Shown here in pieces: positions 28,338 to 36,439 of a DNA stretch of 64,000 nt (within the stretch, counting starts at the first letter, position 1; each line of letters opens with the position of its first letter). The stretch lies in contig JAXMBZ010000001.1 in assembly GCA_046349615.1 (NCBI GenBank), positions 186,001 through 250,000 of the forward strand, given 5' to 3'. The notes beneath the pieces were generated by a model. It saw only the letters and a program-made list of their open reading frames with translations, was not told where the DNA came from and did no database searches. The DNA is from JADJNY01 sp046349615. GTDB lineage: Bacteria; Planctomycetota; UBA1135; GCA-002686595. A program made the position numbers and the translations under genes.

Positions 28338-29462
28338 GTGCTCGTCGCGCTCCTCGCCCTGACCGTCGCGCTCACCTCTCATCCGAACTCGGTGTCGAGT
28401 TCGCGCGTCGTCGTCGACGGCACGCGGGTCGAGCTCGCGCTCCGCTGTCAGGAGCGCACGCTCGTCGAGGCGCTCCCCGAACTCGACTCCGACGACGACG
28501 GCGAGCTGCGCGCGAGCGAGCTCGAAGCGGGGCGCGCGACGGTCGAGCGCTACGTGCGCGAGCACCTGACGCTCGCCGTCGACGTCGCCGACACGGTCGC
28601 GAGCGGGACGAAGCTCGAGCTGCGGCTCGTGAAGGTCGCGCCGGCGACGGGCGCGCTCGCGGGTGCGCTCCCCGGCGACGAGCTCGTCGACTTCTCGTTC
28701 GTGGGCGAGTCCGCGCGCGCTCCCGCGAGCCTCGCGATCGACACGACGCTCTTCCGCGAGAGCGATCCGTTCCACCGCGACCACGCGGAGATCGTGTGGA
28801 ACGGCGCGGCGCCCGTCGCGCGACTCCTGTGGGTCGAGGACCCGCAGTGGATCTTCCGGCCCGACCTCGCGCAGCGTGGGAGCGTGCTCGGCGCGTACCT
28901 GCGCCTCGGCGTCGAGCACATCCTCACGGGCTACGACCACCTCGCGTTCGTGCTCGCGCTCGTGATCGCGTCGCGGCGGGTGCGCGCGCTCTTCGTCGTC
29001 GTCACCGCGTTCACGCTCGCGCACTCGATCACGCTCGCGTCGGCTGCGTTCGGCGTCTTCGACCTCCCCGGACGTCTCGTCGAGCCCGTGATCGCGCTCT
29101 CGATCGCGTGGGTCGGCGCGCGCAACGTCCTGCCGCGCGCGCCGAAGCGCGTGTGGCCCGAAGCGTTCGGCTTCGGGCTCGTGCACGGCCTCGGGTTCGC
29201 GGGCGCGGTGCGCGAGACGCTCGCGGCGGAGCCCGAGAAGCTGCGCGCGCTCGTCGGTTTCAACGCGGGCGTCGAACTCGGACAACTCGCCGTCGTCGCA
29301 GTCGCGCTCGGCGTGCTCGCGCTCCTGCGTCGCGCGTTCGATGCGCCTTCCGCGGACGATCACGCGCGCACGCTCGCGCCGGTCGCCGTGCGGCGCGCGG
29401 CGGCGGCGTGCATCGCGATGCTCGGCGTCTACTGGTTCGTCGAGCGCGTCCTCGCGTCGTGA
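28338..29462 (+). CDS. HupE/UreJ-family membrane protein
   Basis: A 374-residue protein with a GTG start at 28338. A signal-like segment is followed by an extracytoplasmic domain (about 20-190) that carries an EF-hand-like loop (DSDDDGELRASEL near residue 49). Then come about six membrane helices with the family motifs GVEHILTGYDHLAF, FTLAHSITL, GFGLVHGLGFAGA and FNAGVELGQ. HupE/UreJ relatives are thought to move nickel or other divalent metals for hydrogenase or urease, but the long form seen here is common outside those systems and its substrate is not established. It starts 90 bases after the fusion gene on the same strand, so they may share a transcript. No hydrogenase or urease gene is in the window. 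Confidence 0.85.
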   Translation: MLVALLALTVALTSHPNSVSSSRVVVDGTRVELALRCQERTLVEALPELDSDDDGELRASELEAGRATVERYVREHLTLAVDVADTVASGTKLELRLVKVAPATGALAGALPGDELVDFSFVGESARAPASLAIDTTLFRESDPFHRDHAEIVWNGAAPVARLLWVEDPQWIFRPDLAQRGSVLGAYLRLGVEHILTGYDHLAFVLALVIASRRVRALFVVVTAFTLAHSITLASAAFGVFDLPGRLVEPVIALSIAWVGARNVLPRAPKRVWPEAFGFGLVHGLGFAGAVRETLAAEPEKLRALVGFNAGVELGQLAVVAVALGVLALLRRAFDAPSADDHARTLAPVAVRRAAAACIAMLGVYWFVERVLAS

Positions 29463-29475
29463 TCGACGCGCGGCG

Positions 29476-30117
29476 TCAGCTCTGCGGAGCTTCGGCCTCG
29501 GGCGCGGGCTCCGGCGCCTTCGAATCGGGGCCGAGCACTTCCTGCACGAACGCGTGCTCGCGGTTCAGGCGGATGCTCGTCACCGGGAACTCGGGCTGAC
29601 GCGGGTTCGGCACGCGCGAGAGCACGAGCACCTGGTCGTCCGTCGCCTGCTGGATCAGGTGTCGAACGAGGTCGAAGTCGCGCGCCCAACCGTGGCCCGT
29701 GCGGACGAGGTACTGGTCGCGGAAGTACTTGAGCGCGACGAACGACATGTGCGGGTCGCTCTCCGCGCGATCGAGCGCGAGGACGAACTCGCGCAGGTAC
29801 TCGTTCGCTCCACCCTTCGTGCCGCGGGCGTCGTCGACGACGCCGTCGGGGGCCAACTCGAAGACGATCCACGCGCCGCAGGTGCGCGGTTCGAAGCTGC
29901 GCTCGTCGAGCGTGCGCCGGATCTGCCGCATCGTGTCGCGGTGCCGGAGCGAGACGTGGAGGCTCGCGCCTTCCGGCGGCGTGAGCGCGAGGAGCGGACG
30001 GAGCTCATCGGGCAGCTCGCCGCGGCGCTCGAAGTCCTGGAGCGCCGCGAAGGCGTCCTCGAGATCGGCCTCGAGGTCGGAGATGCTGGGCTGCGGATCG
30101 TTGGAGTCGTGGTGCAT
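29476..30117 (-). CDS. hypothetical cytoplasmic protein
   Basis: A 213-residue protein I do not recognise. It has no signal peptide or membrane segment. The N-terminus is acidic (SISDLEADLEDAFAALQDF). A middle region reads LHVSLRHRDTMRQIRRTL and CGAWIVFELAPDG, followed by helical segments (YLREFVLALDRAE, FVALKYFRDQYLV). The C-terminal 20 residues are Ala/Pro/Glu rich. ATG 30117 is the natural start. It ends 13 bases from the convergent HupE/UreJ stop. Codon use matches neighbours, so it is probably a real gene. Confidence 0.6.
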   Translation of the reverse strand: MHHDSNDPQPSISDLEADLEDAFAALQDFERRGELPDELRPLLALTPPEGASLHVSLRHRDTMRQIRRTLDERSFEPRTCGAWIVFELAPDGVVDDARGTKGGANEYLREFVLALDRAESDPHMSFVALKYFRDQYLVRTGHGWARDFDLVRHLIQQATDDQVLVLSRVPNPRQPEFPVTSIRLNREHAFVQEVLGPDSKAPEPAPEAEAPQS

Positions 30118-30266
30118 GGCGAATTAGGTAGCGAGCGGGATAGGGAGCGAGGCGGACCGTCTGCCGCGGTCCGCGATCGGGGCGAAGAGGATACGCGACG
30201 CGCACTCGCGCTGGAACGGCGGGGAGGTGCGGAACCGAGGCCGGATCGACGTCGAAGCAGAGCCCC

Positions 30267-30494
30267 TCAGGCCGCCATCTCGTACCGGAGCGCATCCTCG
30301 ATCTTCTGCACCGGGATCTCGTAGTCGTACGCGATCGAGGCGATCGTCTCGTTCGCGCGGAAGCGCTCGGCGATGATGCGCGTCGGGACCCAAGCACCGG
30401 TCACGCACGGCTTGCCGAACTGGATGCGCGGATCGATCACGATCGACTTCGGGCTCGAGCGCGTCGTCTCCGACGAGAACGGGTAGAGACGCAC
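30267..30494 (-). CDS. DUF433 family protein (antitoxin-like)
   Basis: A 75-residue protein with the DUF433 pattern: IVIDPRIQFGKPCVTGAWVPTRIIAERF, then ETIASIAYDYEIPVQKIEDALRY. This family is a winged-helix-like domain often found as the antitoxin of a DUF5615 PIN-like toxin. The 150 bases downstream to the next gene show no complete DUF5615 frame, so the toxin is absent or lost. The start at 30494 is GTG. The only in-frame ATG-type Met is near the C-terminus, so the true start could differ slightly. Function is probably regulatory. Confidence 0.75.
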   Translation of the reverse strand: MRLYPFSSETTRSSPKSIVIDPRIQFGKPCVTGAWVPTRIIAERFRANETIASIAYDYEIPVQKIEDALRYEMAA

Positions 30495-30685
30495 GGGCGC
30501 TCCGACGCGATCGCGCTCGATGCGCTTCAGGTAGGCCTCGCGACTTGCGCCGCTTTCGAGGCGTCGTGCTTGTCGTGTCCGTTGGCCATCGCGTCCAAGA
30601 GTCTCGGTCGAGCCGAGCGGGTGCTCCGGATCCTAGCGCAGCCGAGGGACGGCACGGAAGAGCGCGCACGTGCCGCAAGAAACAC

Positions 30686-30714
30686 CACGGCCCCGGCGCG
30701 AGGCCGAGGCCGTG
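30686..30714 (-). terminator. intrinsic terminator of the lectin-type secreted protein gene
   Basis: On the minus strand a 7-bp outer stem (30708-30714 with 30686-30692), extended by an inner CGGC/GCCG pairing, is followed by GTGTTTCTT. It lies 27 bases after the stop codon at 30741 and is the most conventional terminator in the window. Confidence 0.65.
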
Positions 30715-30740
30715 ATCGTGCACCGCTCGTGCGTCCGCGA

Positions 30741-32099
30741 CTACCAGTCGATCTGCACGCCGTTCGTCACGTTGAACGTCTCGGGCGGGCAGAAGAGCGC
30801 GGCCGAGTTGCGGTAGTACGTTTGGTAGTAGCGCCGCGCGCCGCTGCCCGGCGTCACTCCGCCGCGCGCGGAGAGCGTGATCGTCTCGACGGAGTCGGGG
30901 AACGAGCTCGCGCCGCCCGAGTTCACCTTCGTGCGCAAGCGGAGCAGCGTCCCGCCCGTGCAGCGCACGCCGTCGCCGAACACCGTGTCCGCGAGCGAGT
31001 CGCCTTGCAGGTAGATGCACGCGACCGTCAGCGGCATGCCCGAGCCCTGCAGCACGACGTCGTTCGCGAGCGTCGAGCCGGTCGTCGCCAAGTTCCCGCC
31101 GTTCGCGTTCGCGGAGTTCGCGCAGCCGTTGCCCGTCGCGCCGTTGTTCGCGCAGGGGCACGGCGTCGTGTGGTCCGTCGCGACGCCGTCGCCGGCGCAG
31201 AAGCTCACGATCGGGTTCGCCTCGATCTCGACGACTCCGTGCGGGTTCGCGTGGAAGCCCGTCGGCGCGTCGGCGAGGTCGTTCCAGAGCGCGAGCGGGT
31301 TGTTCTGACGCAGCGCGCAGTACTCCTCGATGCCGCCCGCGTCGTTCGGCTCGCCGACGTCCCAGTTCGTGTAGGTGACGGGCTGCCCGCTCACCCAGAC
31401 GAAGGTGCCTTCGACCGCGGCGTCGTTGAAGCCGGTCCACAGGTCGAGGTCGATGCCGCCGACGTTGTGGAACGTCTGGACGAGCCAGTCCTGCTCCGCC
31501 TGATCGTTCACGGTCACGAGGTTGCCGCCGAGTTGCACGGCGCGCGCCTGCGCGGCCGACCAGCTGGCGCCCTCGAGCAGGTGGTACGTGTGCCCGTTCG
31601 CCGGGTTGACCGCCGTCAGCTGGATCGCGAGCGGCGGGACGTCGCTGATCACGATGTTGCCCGTGCCGAACCCGGTCGCGGAGTACGCGCCCACGCGGAT
31701 CGTGTAGACGTTGCCCGCGACCGCGGAGAACTCGACGCGCGTCTGCACGCCACAGAAGTCGTCGTTGCACGCGATGACCGGCGCCGCGCAGCCGCCGACG
31801 TCGTACACGGCGATCTTCGTGTCGAGCGCCGTCTGGGAGCAGTCCTCGATGCGCACGACGCCCGTCGTGGCGGACGTCCAGCTGTACCAGACGTCGTTGT
31901 AGATCTGGTTGTTCGTGAAGAAGTTGCAGAGCGCGTCGGGTGCACCGTCGGTCGTCGCGACCGACGTGTCGAACGCGTACGTGCCGTTGCCTGCGATGAC
32001 CTGCGCGGTCGCGCAGGTGTCGGAGCCTTGAGCCGCCGACGTGGAGACGAGAGCGACGAGCGCGAGCGCGGTCGAGGCCGCGAAGATGGAGCGGGACAT
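30741..32099 (-). CDS. secreted protein with C-type-lectin-like domain and shared C-terminal module
   Basis: A 452-residue protein with a signal peptide (MSRSIFAASTALALVALVSTSAAQ). The N-terminal part (about 25-165) is beta-rich with paired Cys, resembling pre-peptidase-type or adhesion domains (DTKIAVYDVGGC..P.IACNDD). Residues about 175-320 look like a C-type lectin fold (HTYHLLEGASWSAAQARAV..GGNLVTVND, LWTGFNDAAVEGTFVW, WDVGEPND). The last 130 residues are a Cys/Asn/Gly-rich module ending Q-I-D-W, also found in the genes at 35016 and 36440. ATG 32099 has an AGGAGG site. It is probably extracellular or surface-bound; ligand unknown. Confidence 0.85.
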   Translation of the reverse strand: MSRSIFAASTALALVALVSTSAAQGSDTCATAQVIAGNGTYAFDTSVATTDGAPDALCNFFTNNQIYNDVWYSWTSATTGVVRIEDCSQTALDTKIAVYDVGGCAAPVIACNDDFCGVQTRVEFSAVAGNVYTIRVGAYSATGFGTGNIVISDVPPLAIQLTAVNPANGHTYHLLEGASWSAAQARAVQLGGNLVTVNDQAEQDWLVQTFHNVGGIDLDLWTGFNDAAVEGTFVWVSGQPVTYTNWDVGEPNDAGGIEEYCALRQNNPLALWNDLADAPTGFHANPHGVVEIEANPIVSFCAGDGVATDHTTPCPCANNGATGNGCANSANANGGNLATTGSTLANDVVLQGSGMPLTVACIYLQGDSLADTVFGDGVRCTGGTLLRLRTKVNSGGASSFPDSVETITLSARGGVTPGSGARRYYQTYYRNSAALFCPPETFNVTNGVQIDW

Positions 32100-32476
32100 G
32101 GTGGGTCCTCCTGGAGGTTGCACGGATCGAGCGAGTGCTTCGAGCCTACCAGCTTTCCACGGCCTCGACAGAGGAGTTCGACGCCGTTCGACGCCGCTTG
32201 CGGGCTCCGAACGGAGCCCACACCGCCGGATCCGCGCCGCCCGTGGACGTCGGTCCGGGCGCGCGCATGGCGACGACGCGCCGAGCCTCGACGGAGCCTC
32301 GAGCCGCCGCGCTCGCTGCACGGCCTCCGTGCGGGGCGGGAACTCCTTTCCATCGGAGCTCTCGATCGCGCTTCAAGTTCGCGTTCACGCGCTCTCGATG
32401 AGGCCCGAACCCGACCCGCGCGCCCCCCCGGCGTGCTCCCCAACTCCGTGCGCACCCCACGCGCGCGCTCCACACC
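32100..32476. promoter_or_regulatory. 377-base divergent promoter region
   Basis: It lies between the lectin-type gene (minus) and the carbonic anhydrase (plus). Apart from the AGGAGG site serving ATG 32099, I see no gene, strong repeat or recognisable operator in it. Confidence 0.5.
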
Positions 32477-33202
32477 ATGAAGCTCTTCGCGTTCTGCGCG
32501 GCACTCACCACGTCCGCGCTCCTCATCTCGAACGGCCCGACGACGCACGAAGCCTCCGCGACGGAGGGCAATTCGCCCCTCGACCGTCTCGCCGCGGGCA
32601 ACCAACGCTACGTCGAGGGCAAGCCCTCGCACTTCCACGAATCCGCGGAGCGCCGCGGCGAGGTCGCGAAGGGTCAGCACCCGTTCGCGGTGATCGTCGG
32701 TTGCGCCGATTCGCGCGTTCCGCCCGAGATCGTGTTCGACCAAGGCCTCGGCGATCTCTTCGTCGTGCGCAGCGCGGGCGAAGTGCTCGGCGACGCGTCG
32801 CTCGGTTCGATCGAGTACGCGGTCGAGCACCTCGGGTGCGAGCTCGTCGTCGTGCTCGGCCACGAACGCTGCGGAGCGGTCGACGCGGTGCTCAAGGGCG
32901 GCGACTTGCCCGCGCACCTCTCCGCGTTCACGCCGGCGATCCTGCCGGTCGTCGACGGCGCGAAGAAGAAGGGCGGCGACGTGCTCGACAACGCGGTGCG
33001 CGCGAACGCGAGCCGCATCGCGCGCCAGCTCTCGGAGTGCGAGCCGATCCTGTCGGAGTACGTGCACCTGAAGAAGCTGCAGGTCGTGTCGGCGCGCTAC
33101 GACCTCGACACGGGGGTCGTGGAGTTCCTCGATGCGAAGAAGAGCTCGCCCGCGCCGCGCGAGGAGCCGAGCGTGCACGGAATCGAGCGCTCCGGGCACT
33201 GA
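32477..33202 (+). CDS. exported beta-class carbonic anhydrase
   Basis: A 241-residue protein. The core matches beta-carbonic anhydrases, which interconvert CO2 and bicarbonate: zinc ligands Cys76 (VGCADSRVPPE), His129 and Cys132 (LGHERCGAVDA), with the Asp78-Arg80 dyad intact. An N-terminal hydrophobic segment (MKLFAFCAALTTSALLI) suggests export, so it probably works in the periplasm. The 20-residue Ser/Pro/Glu tail is not part of the fold. The start ATG 32477 has no strong ribosome site. It is convergent with the DUF2779 gene. The neighbours do not explain its role; periplasmic CO2/bicarbonate balance is the simplest idea. Confidence 0.93.
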   Translation: MKLFAFCAALTTSALLISNGPTTHEASATEGNSPLDRLAAGNQRYVEGKPSHFHESAERRGEVAKGQHPFAVIVGCADSRVPPEIVFDQGLGDLFVVRSAGEVLGDASLGSIEYAVEHLGCELVVVLGHERCGAVDAVLKGGDLPAHLSAFTPAILPVVDGAKKKGGDVLDNAVRANASRIARQLSECEPILSEYVHLKKLQVVSARYDLDTGVVEFLDAKKSSPAPREEPSVHGIERSGH

Positions 33203-33301
33203 GCGAGGTCGCCCTGGCGCGAGCGCGAGCCAAGCGGGACGACCGCGCGGTGCGCGGCGTCTCGGCTCCGGCGCGTTTGGGCGGGCGCACGGCGCGCCGT
33301 T

Positions 33302-34864
33302 TCATCGGGCGCCGACGAGCTCGCGCAGGCGCTCGACGATGCAGTGCATGAGCTCCGTGTCTCGGCCGCAGTAGGCGCGCAGGTCGCGCTCGAGCTGCGC
33401 GCGCCGTTCGAGCGTCGTGCGCGGAGCGATCGCCTCCTTCCACGCGACGACCGCGGCCATGCCGTTCTGCAGCGCGAGGTCTTCGTAGCCGCGGTCGAGC
33501 AGCGCGGGCGCGACCTTCTTGATCGAGTAGCTGCCGTGCTGCGCGGGGTGGTAGTAGCCCGCCTTGAGGAGCTTGAGCGTGTCGACGAAGCGCGCGTCGA
33601 GCCGGCGCAGTCGCTCGTCGTTCGGCGCACCGAGCGCGTCCGCGAGCGCGTGGAGCACCTCCTTCTCGGTCTGCGCGTGGTGCGCGACCAAGCTGCCGGT
33701 CTCCGGCAACGCGGCGAGGAAGGACTGGGCGAACGCGCGCCGCGGATCCGTCGCGGCGAGGTGGAGGAAGGGCGCGCGCTCCTCGAGCTCGGCTCCGGGC
33801 GCGCGCTGCACGTGCATCGACCATTGGAACGGGAGCTTCTCGTACGGACGCGAGCCGTCGAAACGCGGCACCGCCATGCCGGGGTCGAACTCGAAGTCGA
33901 CGTACGCGACGGGGAAGACGAGACGATCGAGCTCTGCGCGCAGCGCCGCGCGATCGATCTGCGCCGCGTTTGCTCGCACCGCGCGGATCACGCGCGCCTG
34001 GAGCGGCGTCCACGCGAGCGTCGCGTCGTCGGGGTCGAGAGCGTCGATGCTCGGCGGCCGCATGCGCGCGATCGCGTTCGACTTCGGACGCGACGTGAAG
34101 ATCGCGGGGAGCTCGCCGGCCCAATGCTCGGGCAGCTCTCTGCCGCAGTATCCGTCGCGACCGAGGTGGCCGCAGGTGCTCGGTCGTGCGCCGTCCTTGC
34201 CGTCGCGGTTCGCCTTGCAGTGCCCGGCCGGCGTCGTGTCGGGCGCTCTCGTCGCGCGGAGCACGTCGAGCTGCGCATGGATCGCGGCCCGAACGCCGCT
34301 CTCGAGCGCCTGCACGTCGCGCGTGCGGTCCTCGAACGCGAGCAGCGCGCGCGGATCGAGCGCGCCGCGCCTCACGTAGTTGGGTTCGAGCCGGATCACG
34401 CCCGCGCCGACCACGTCGAGTCCGCACTGCCGCGCGACCTCGACCTGGAACGCGAGGTCCCAGTCGAACACGGGCTTCGAACTCGTCGACGCCTTCACCT
34501 CCCACAGGAACCAGCCCTTGTGCCGCGGTTCGACGACGTCGGCGATCGCGAGCAGTTCGTCCGTCTGGAAGTGCGCCTGGAGCACGGGCACGCCGCGCGC
34601 GAGCTCCACCTCTGTGCGTTGGACGAGCTCCGCGAACGTGGCACGCGTCTCTTCGACCGTCTCGTCGTCGTCCGCGTCGGCGATGCGCACGGCGCGCGGG
34701 AAGAGCTCCGCCGCGAGCGCCTCGACGTGCGCGCCTTCGACCTCGCGCAGATCCCACACGTCCTCGGTCTCGACCGCGGGCTCGACGACGCCGTGCGCCA
34801 CGAGCCAGACGCGGCGCGCACATTGGCGGCCTTTCAGGAACGACGACTTCGAGATGCGGGGCAT
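33302..34864 (-). CDS. DUF2779 nuclease-like protein
   Basis: A 520-residue cytoplasmic protein. It opens SKSSFLKGRQCARRVWL, as in DUF2779 proteins and as in Cas4/AddB-type Fe-S nucleases, where this Cys pairs with a later cluster. Three further Cys lie close together near residues 225-250 (HCKAN, STCGHL, GYCGREL). A RecB-like nuclease stretch DELLAIADVVEP...GWFLWEVKAS provides candidate Asp, Glu and Lys. The C-terminal half resembles an RNase H/DnaQ exonuclease (AYVDFEFD, HHAQTEKEVL, YCGRDTELM). It is therefore a probable metal and Fe-S nuclease; the target is unknown. ATG 34864 follows GGGAGGAGC. No CRISPR or helicase gene is nearby. Confidence 0.75.
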   Translation of the reverse strand: MPRISKSSFLKGRQCARRVWLVAHGVVEPAVETEDVWDLREVEGAHVEALAAELFPRAVRIADADDDETVEETRATFAELVQRTEVELARGVPVLQAHFQTDELLAIADVVEPRHKGWFLWEVKASTSSKPVFDWDLAFQVEVARQCGLDVVGAGVIRLEPNYVRRGALDPRALLAFEDRTRDVQALESGVRAAIHAQLDVLRATRAPDTTPAGHCKANRDGKDGARPSTCGHLGRDGYCGRELPEHWAGELPAIFTSRPKSNAIARMRPPSIDALDPDDATLAWTPLQARVIRAVRANAAQIDRAALRAELDRLVFPVAYVDFEFDPGMAVPRFDGSRPYEKLPFQWSMHVQRAPGAELEERAPFLHLAATDPRRAFAQSFLAALPETGSLVAHHAQTEKEVLHALADALGAPNDERLRRLDARFVDTLKLLKAGYYHPAQHGSYSIKKVAPALLDRGYEDLALQNGMAAVVAWKEAIAPRTTLERRAQLERDLRAYCGRDTELMHCIVERLRELVGAR

Positions 34865-34956
34865 GGGAAGCTCCTCCCGTTCGCGCTGCGGCGACGACGA
34901 GGAGTGTAGCGCCGCGTTGCACCGCCACCGTCGAACGCCTACGCCTCACGAACGCC

Positions 34957-34998
34957 CGCGCGGCGCCGAGCGGATGGAGGACCGCTCGGCGCCGCGCG
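34957..34998 (-). terminator. 17-bp perfect hairpin after the secreted-protein gene
   Basis: A perfect 17-bp GC stem (34957-34973 with 34982-34998) with an 8-base loop lies 18 bases past the stop at 35016. It is very stable but lacks a U-tract; it may terminate or protect the 3' end. Confidence 0.6.
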
Positions 34999-35015
34999 TC
35001 ACGCATTCTCGACGA

Positions 35016-36047
35016 TCACCACGTGATCGAGAGCGCGTTCGAGATGTTGTGGGTCGCCGGCGGGCAGAACGCCGCGGCCGCGTTGCGGTAGTACACCGCG
35101 TAGTGACCGACGAGTCCGCTGCCCGGCGGCGTCGCGCCGCGCACCGAAACCGACGGATCGCCCGGCTCGGGGAACTGCGACGCGCCGCCGACGTTGATCT
35201 TGGTGCGCAGGCGGATGAGCGAGCCCGTCAAGCACGACACGCCGTCGCCGAACACCGTGCCCGCGGGGTTCGACGCGTCGCTCTTCAGGTAGATCGCGCT
35301 CACCGACGCGGGCATGCCCGAGCCGTGGAGCACGACGCTGTCCGTGCCCGTGATCGGATCCGCTTCGCTGAAGCCCGTCGCCGCGAGGAACGCTCCGCTC
35401 GCGTTCTGCGAGTTGCCGCAACCGTGGCCGCTCGCGCCGCTGTTGCCGCACGGGCACGGCGTCGGCAGCGTACCGTCGCCGGCGCAGAACGTCGTCGCGG
35501 GGTCGTGCTCGCCGACGACGAACGTGAAGGAGTCGTCGCTCGTGTCGAAGTCGGCCGCGGAGCCCGGCGTCGGGTTCAGCGTGACCCGCACCATGTCCAT
35601 GCTCGTCATCGACTGATTCGCGATCACGGTCTCGAGGCGGATGCCGCACCCGCACGGCCCGGACGTGTAGATGAAACCGCAGTGGAAGTTCCAGAGCGTG
35701 TTGTGCCACGTCAGGTTGCCGCAGACGTTGTTCGGATTGCAGGTCTGGCACGGGCCGCCCTGCACGGTGTCGATCGTCAGCGGGTCGAGCTCGGCGTGGA
35801 ACGGCAGGCCGTTCACCTCGACCACGATCTCGCGCGAGAGGTCCGTTCCGACTGGAGCTCCTTCGACGGTCGCGAACTGGTGGATCTGGAGGTCGTACGT
35901 GCCGGGAGGCGTGCCGGGCGGATGGACGATCGAGACGCTCTCGATGCCGCGGTTCCACGTCGGGAGCACCTGAGCTTCGACGAGTGATCCGAGCGAGAGC
36001 GCGGCGAGCGCGGTGAGAGCGACGAGCGAGTGGGACCTTGCGAACAT
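35016..36047 (-). CDS. secreted protein with shared C-terminal module, paralogue A
   Basis: A 343-residue protein with a signal peptide (MFARSHSLVALTALAALSLGSLVEAQ). ATG 36047 has an AAGGAG site. The N-terminal half contains SIVHPPGTPPGTYDL, also in the next gene upstream, and several Cys pairs (CQTC, CGFIY, CGCGI), suggesting a disulfide-stabilised beta domain. From about residue 205 it has the Cys/Asn/Gly-rich module: FCAGDG, CPCGNSG, GHGCGNSQNA, SGMP, AIYLKSD, VFGDGVSC, RLRTK.N.GG, YYRNAAAAFCPP and a terminal ITW. The exact function is unknown; the conserved end may act in secretion, surface attachment or protein binding. Confidence 0.85.
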   Translation of the reverse strand: MFARSHSLVALTALAALSLGSLVEAQVLPTWNRGIESVSIVHPPGTPPGTYDLQIHQFATVEGAPVGTDLSREIVVEVNGLPFHAELDPLTIDTVQGGPCQTCNPNNVCGNLTWHNTLWNFHCGFIYTSGPCGCGIRLETVIANQSMTSMDMVRVTLNPTPGSAADFDTSDDSFTFVVGEHDPATTFCAGDGTLPTPCPCGNSGASGHGCGNSQNASGAFLAATGFSEADPITGTDSVVLHGSGMPASVSAIYLKSDASNPAGTVFGDGVSCLTGSLIRLRTKINVGGASQFPEPGDPSVSVRGATPPGSGLVGHYAVYYRNAAAAFCPPATHNISNALSITW

Positions 36048-36176
36048 GTGAGTCTCCTTGGGTGAGTCGATTTGGCGTCCAACGGGACATGACGTTCGCG
36101 ACGCGGCGCTGGACACGATTCGCTGAGCGCGCGCGAAAACCCAGCGCGCGGCGCCGTCCTTCCCTGAAATGGACAC

Positions 36177-36206
36177 GAGCCGCGTGGAGTCACCTCCACG
36201 CGGCTC
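36177..36206. terminator. 13-bp perfect hairpin in the spacer
   Basis: A perfect 13-bp stem (36177-36189 with 36194-36206) and a 4-base TCAC loop. On the minus strand GTGTCCATTT follows it, a weak U-run, so it may terminate transcription from the 36440 gene before the 36047 gene begins. Confidence 0.55.
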
Positions 36207-36374
36207 GATCACGACAGGAACCCGAACGGACCACGAGGCTCGCCGCGCAGGGCCGCGAGCGGAGCCTCGTCACGTCACCGGAGACGTTGCGCGACGAGCG
36301 TCGGCCGGGTTCGCACTCGCGCGCTTCGAGCGCGAAGGCGCGCTCCTCCCGACGGCCGACGGAAACGGCCGCGA

Positions 36375-36408
36375 GCCGCCGGACGCGTGGTGGAGCGCGT
36401 CCGACGGC
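36375..36408 (-). terminator. hairpin just after paralogue B
   Basis: A 13-base stem with one mismatch (36375-36387 with 36396-36408) and an 8-base loop lies about 30 bases past the stop at 36440. No U-tract. Confidence 0.45.
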
Positions 36409-36439
36409 CCGCGGCGTCGAGGTGATCTCGTTCGCGGCA

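Larger units (their letters stand above)
36048..36439. other. 392-base spacer between two paralogous secreted-protein genes
   Basis: No gene seen. It contains the AAGGAG site for ATG 36047 and two hairpins, listed separately at 36177 and 36375. Confidence 0.5.

Noticed and set aside
28863..29363. Long antisense open frames under the fusion and HupE genes
   Set aside because: Very high GC content leaves most antisense frames open; their Arg/Ala-rich composition shows no domain or signal.
30124..30266. DUF5615-type toxin downstream of the DUF433 gene
   Set aside because: No frame begins with a typical KxLxDExL motif or keeps length; only Arg/Ser/Pro-rich sequence is present.
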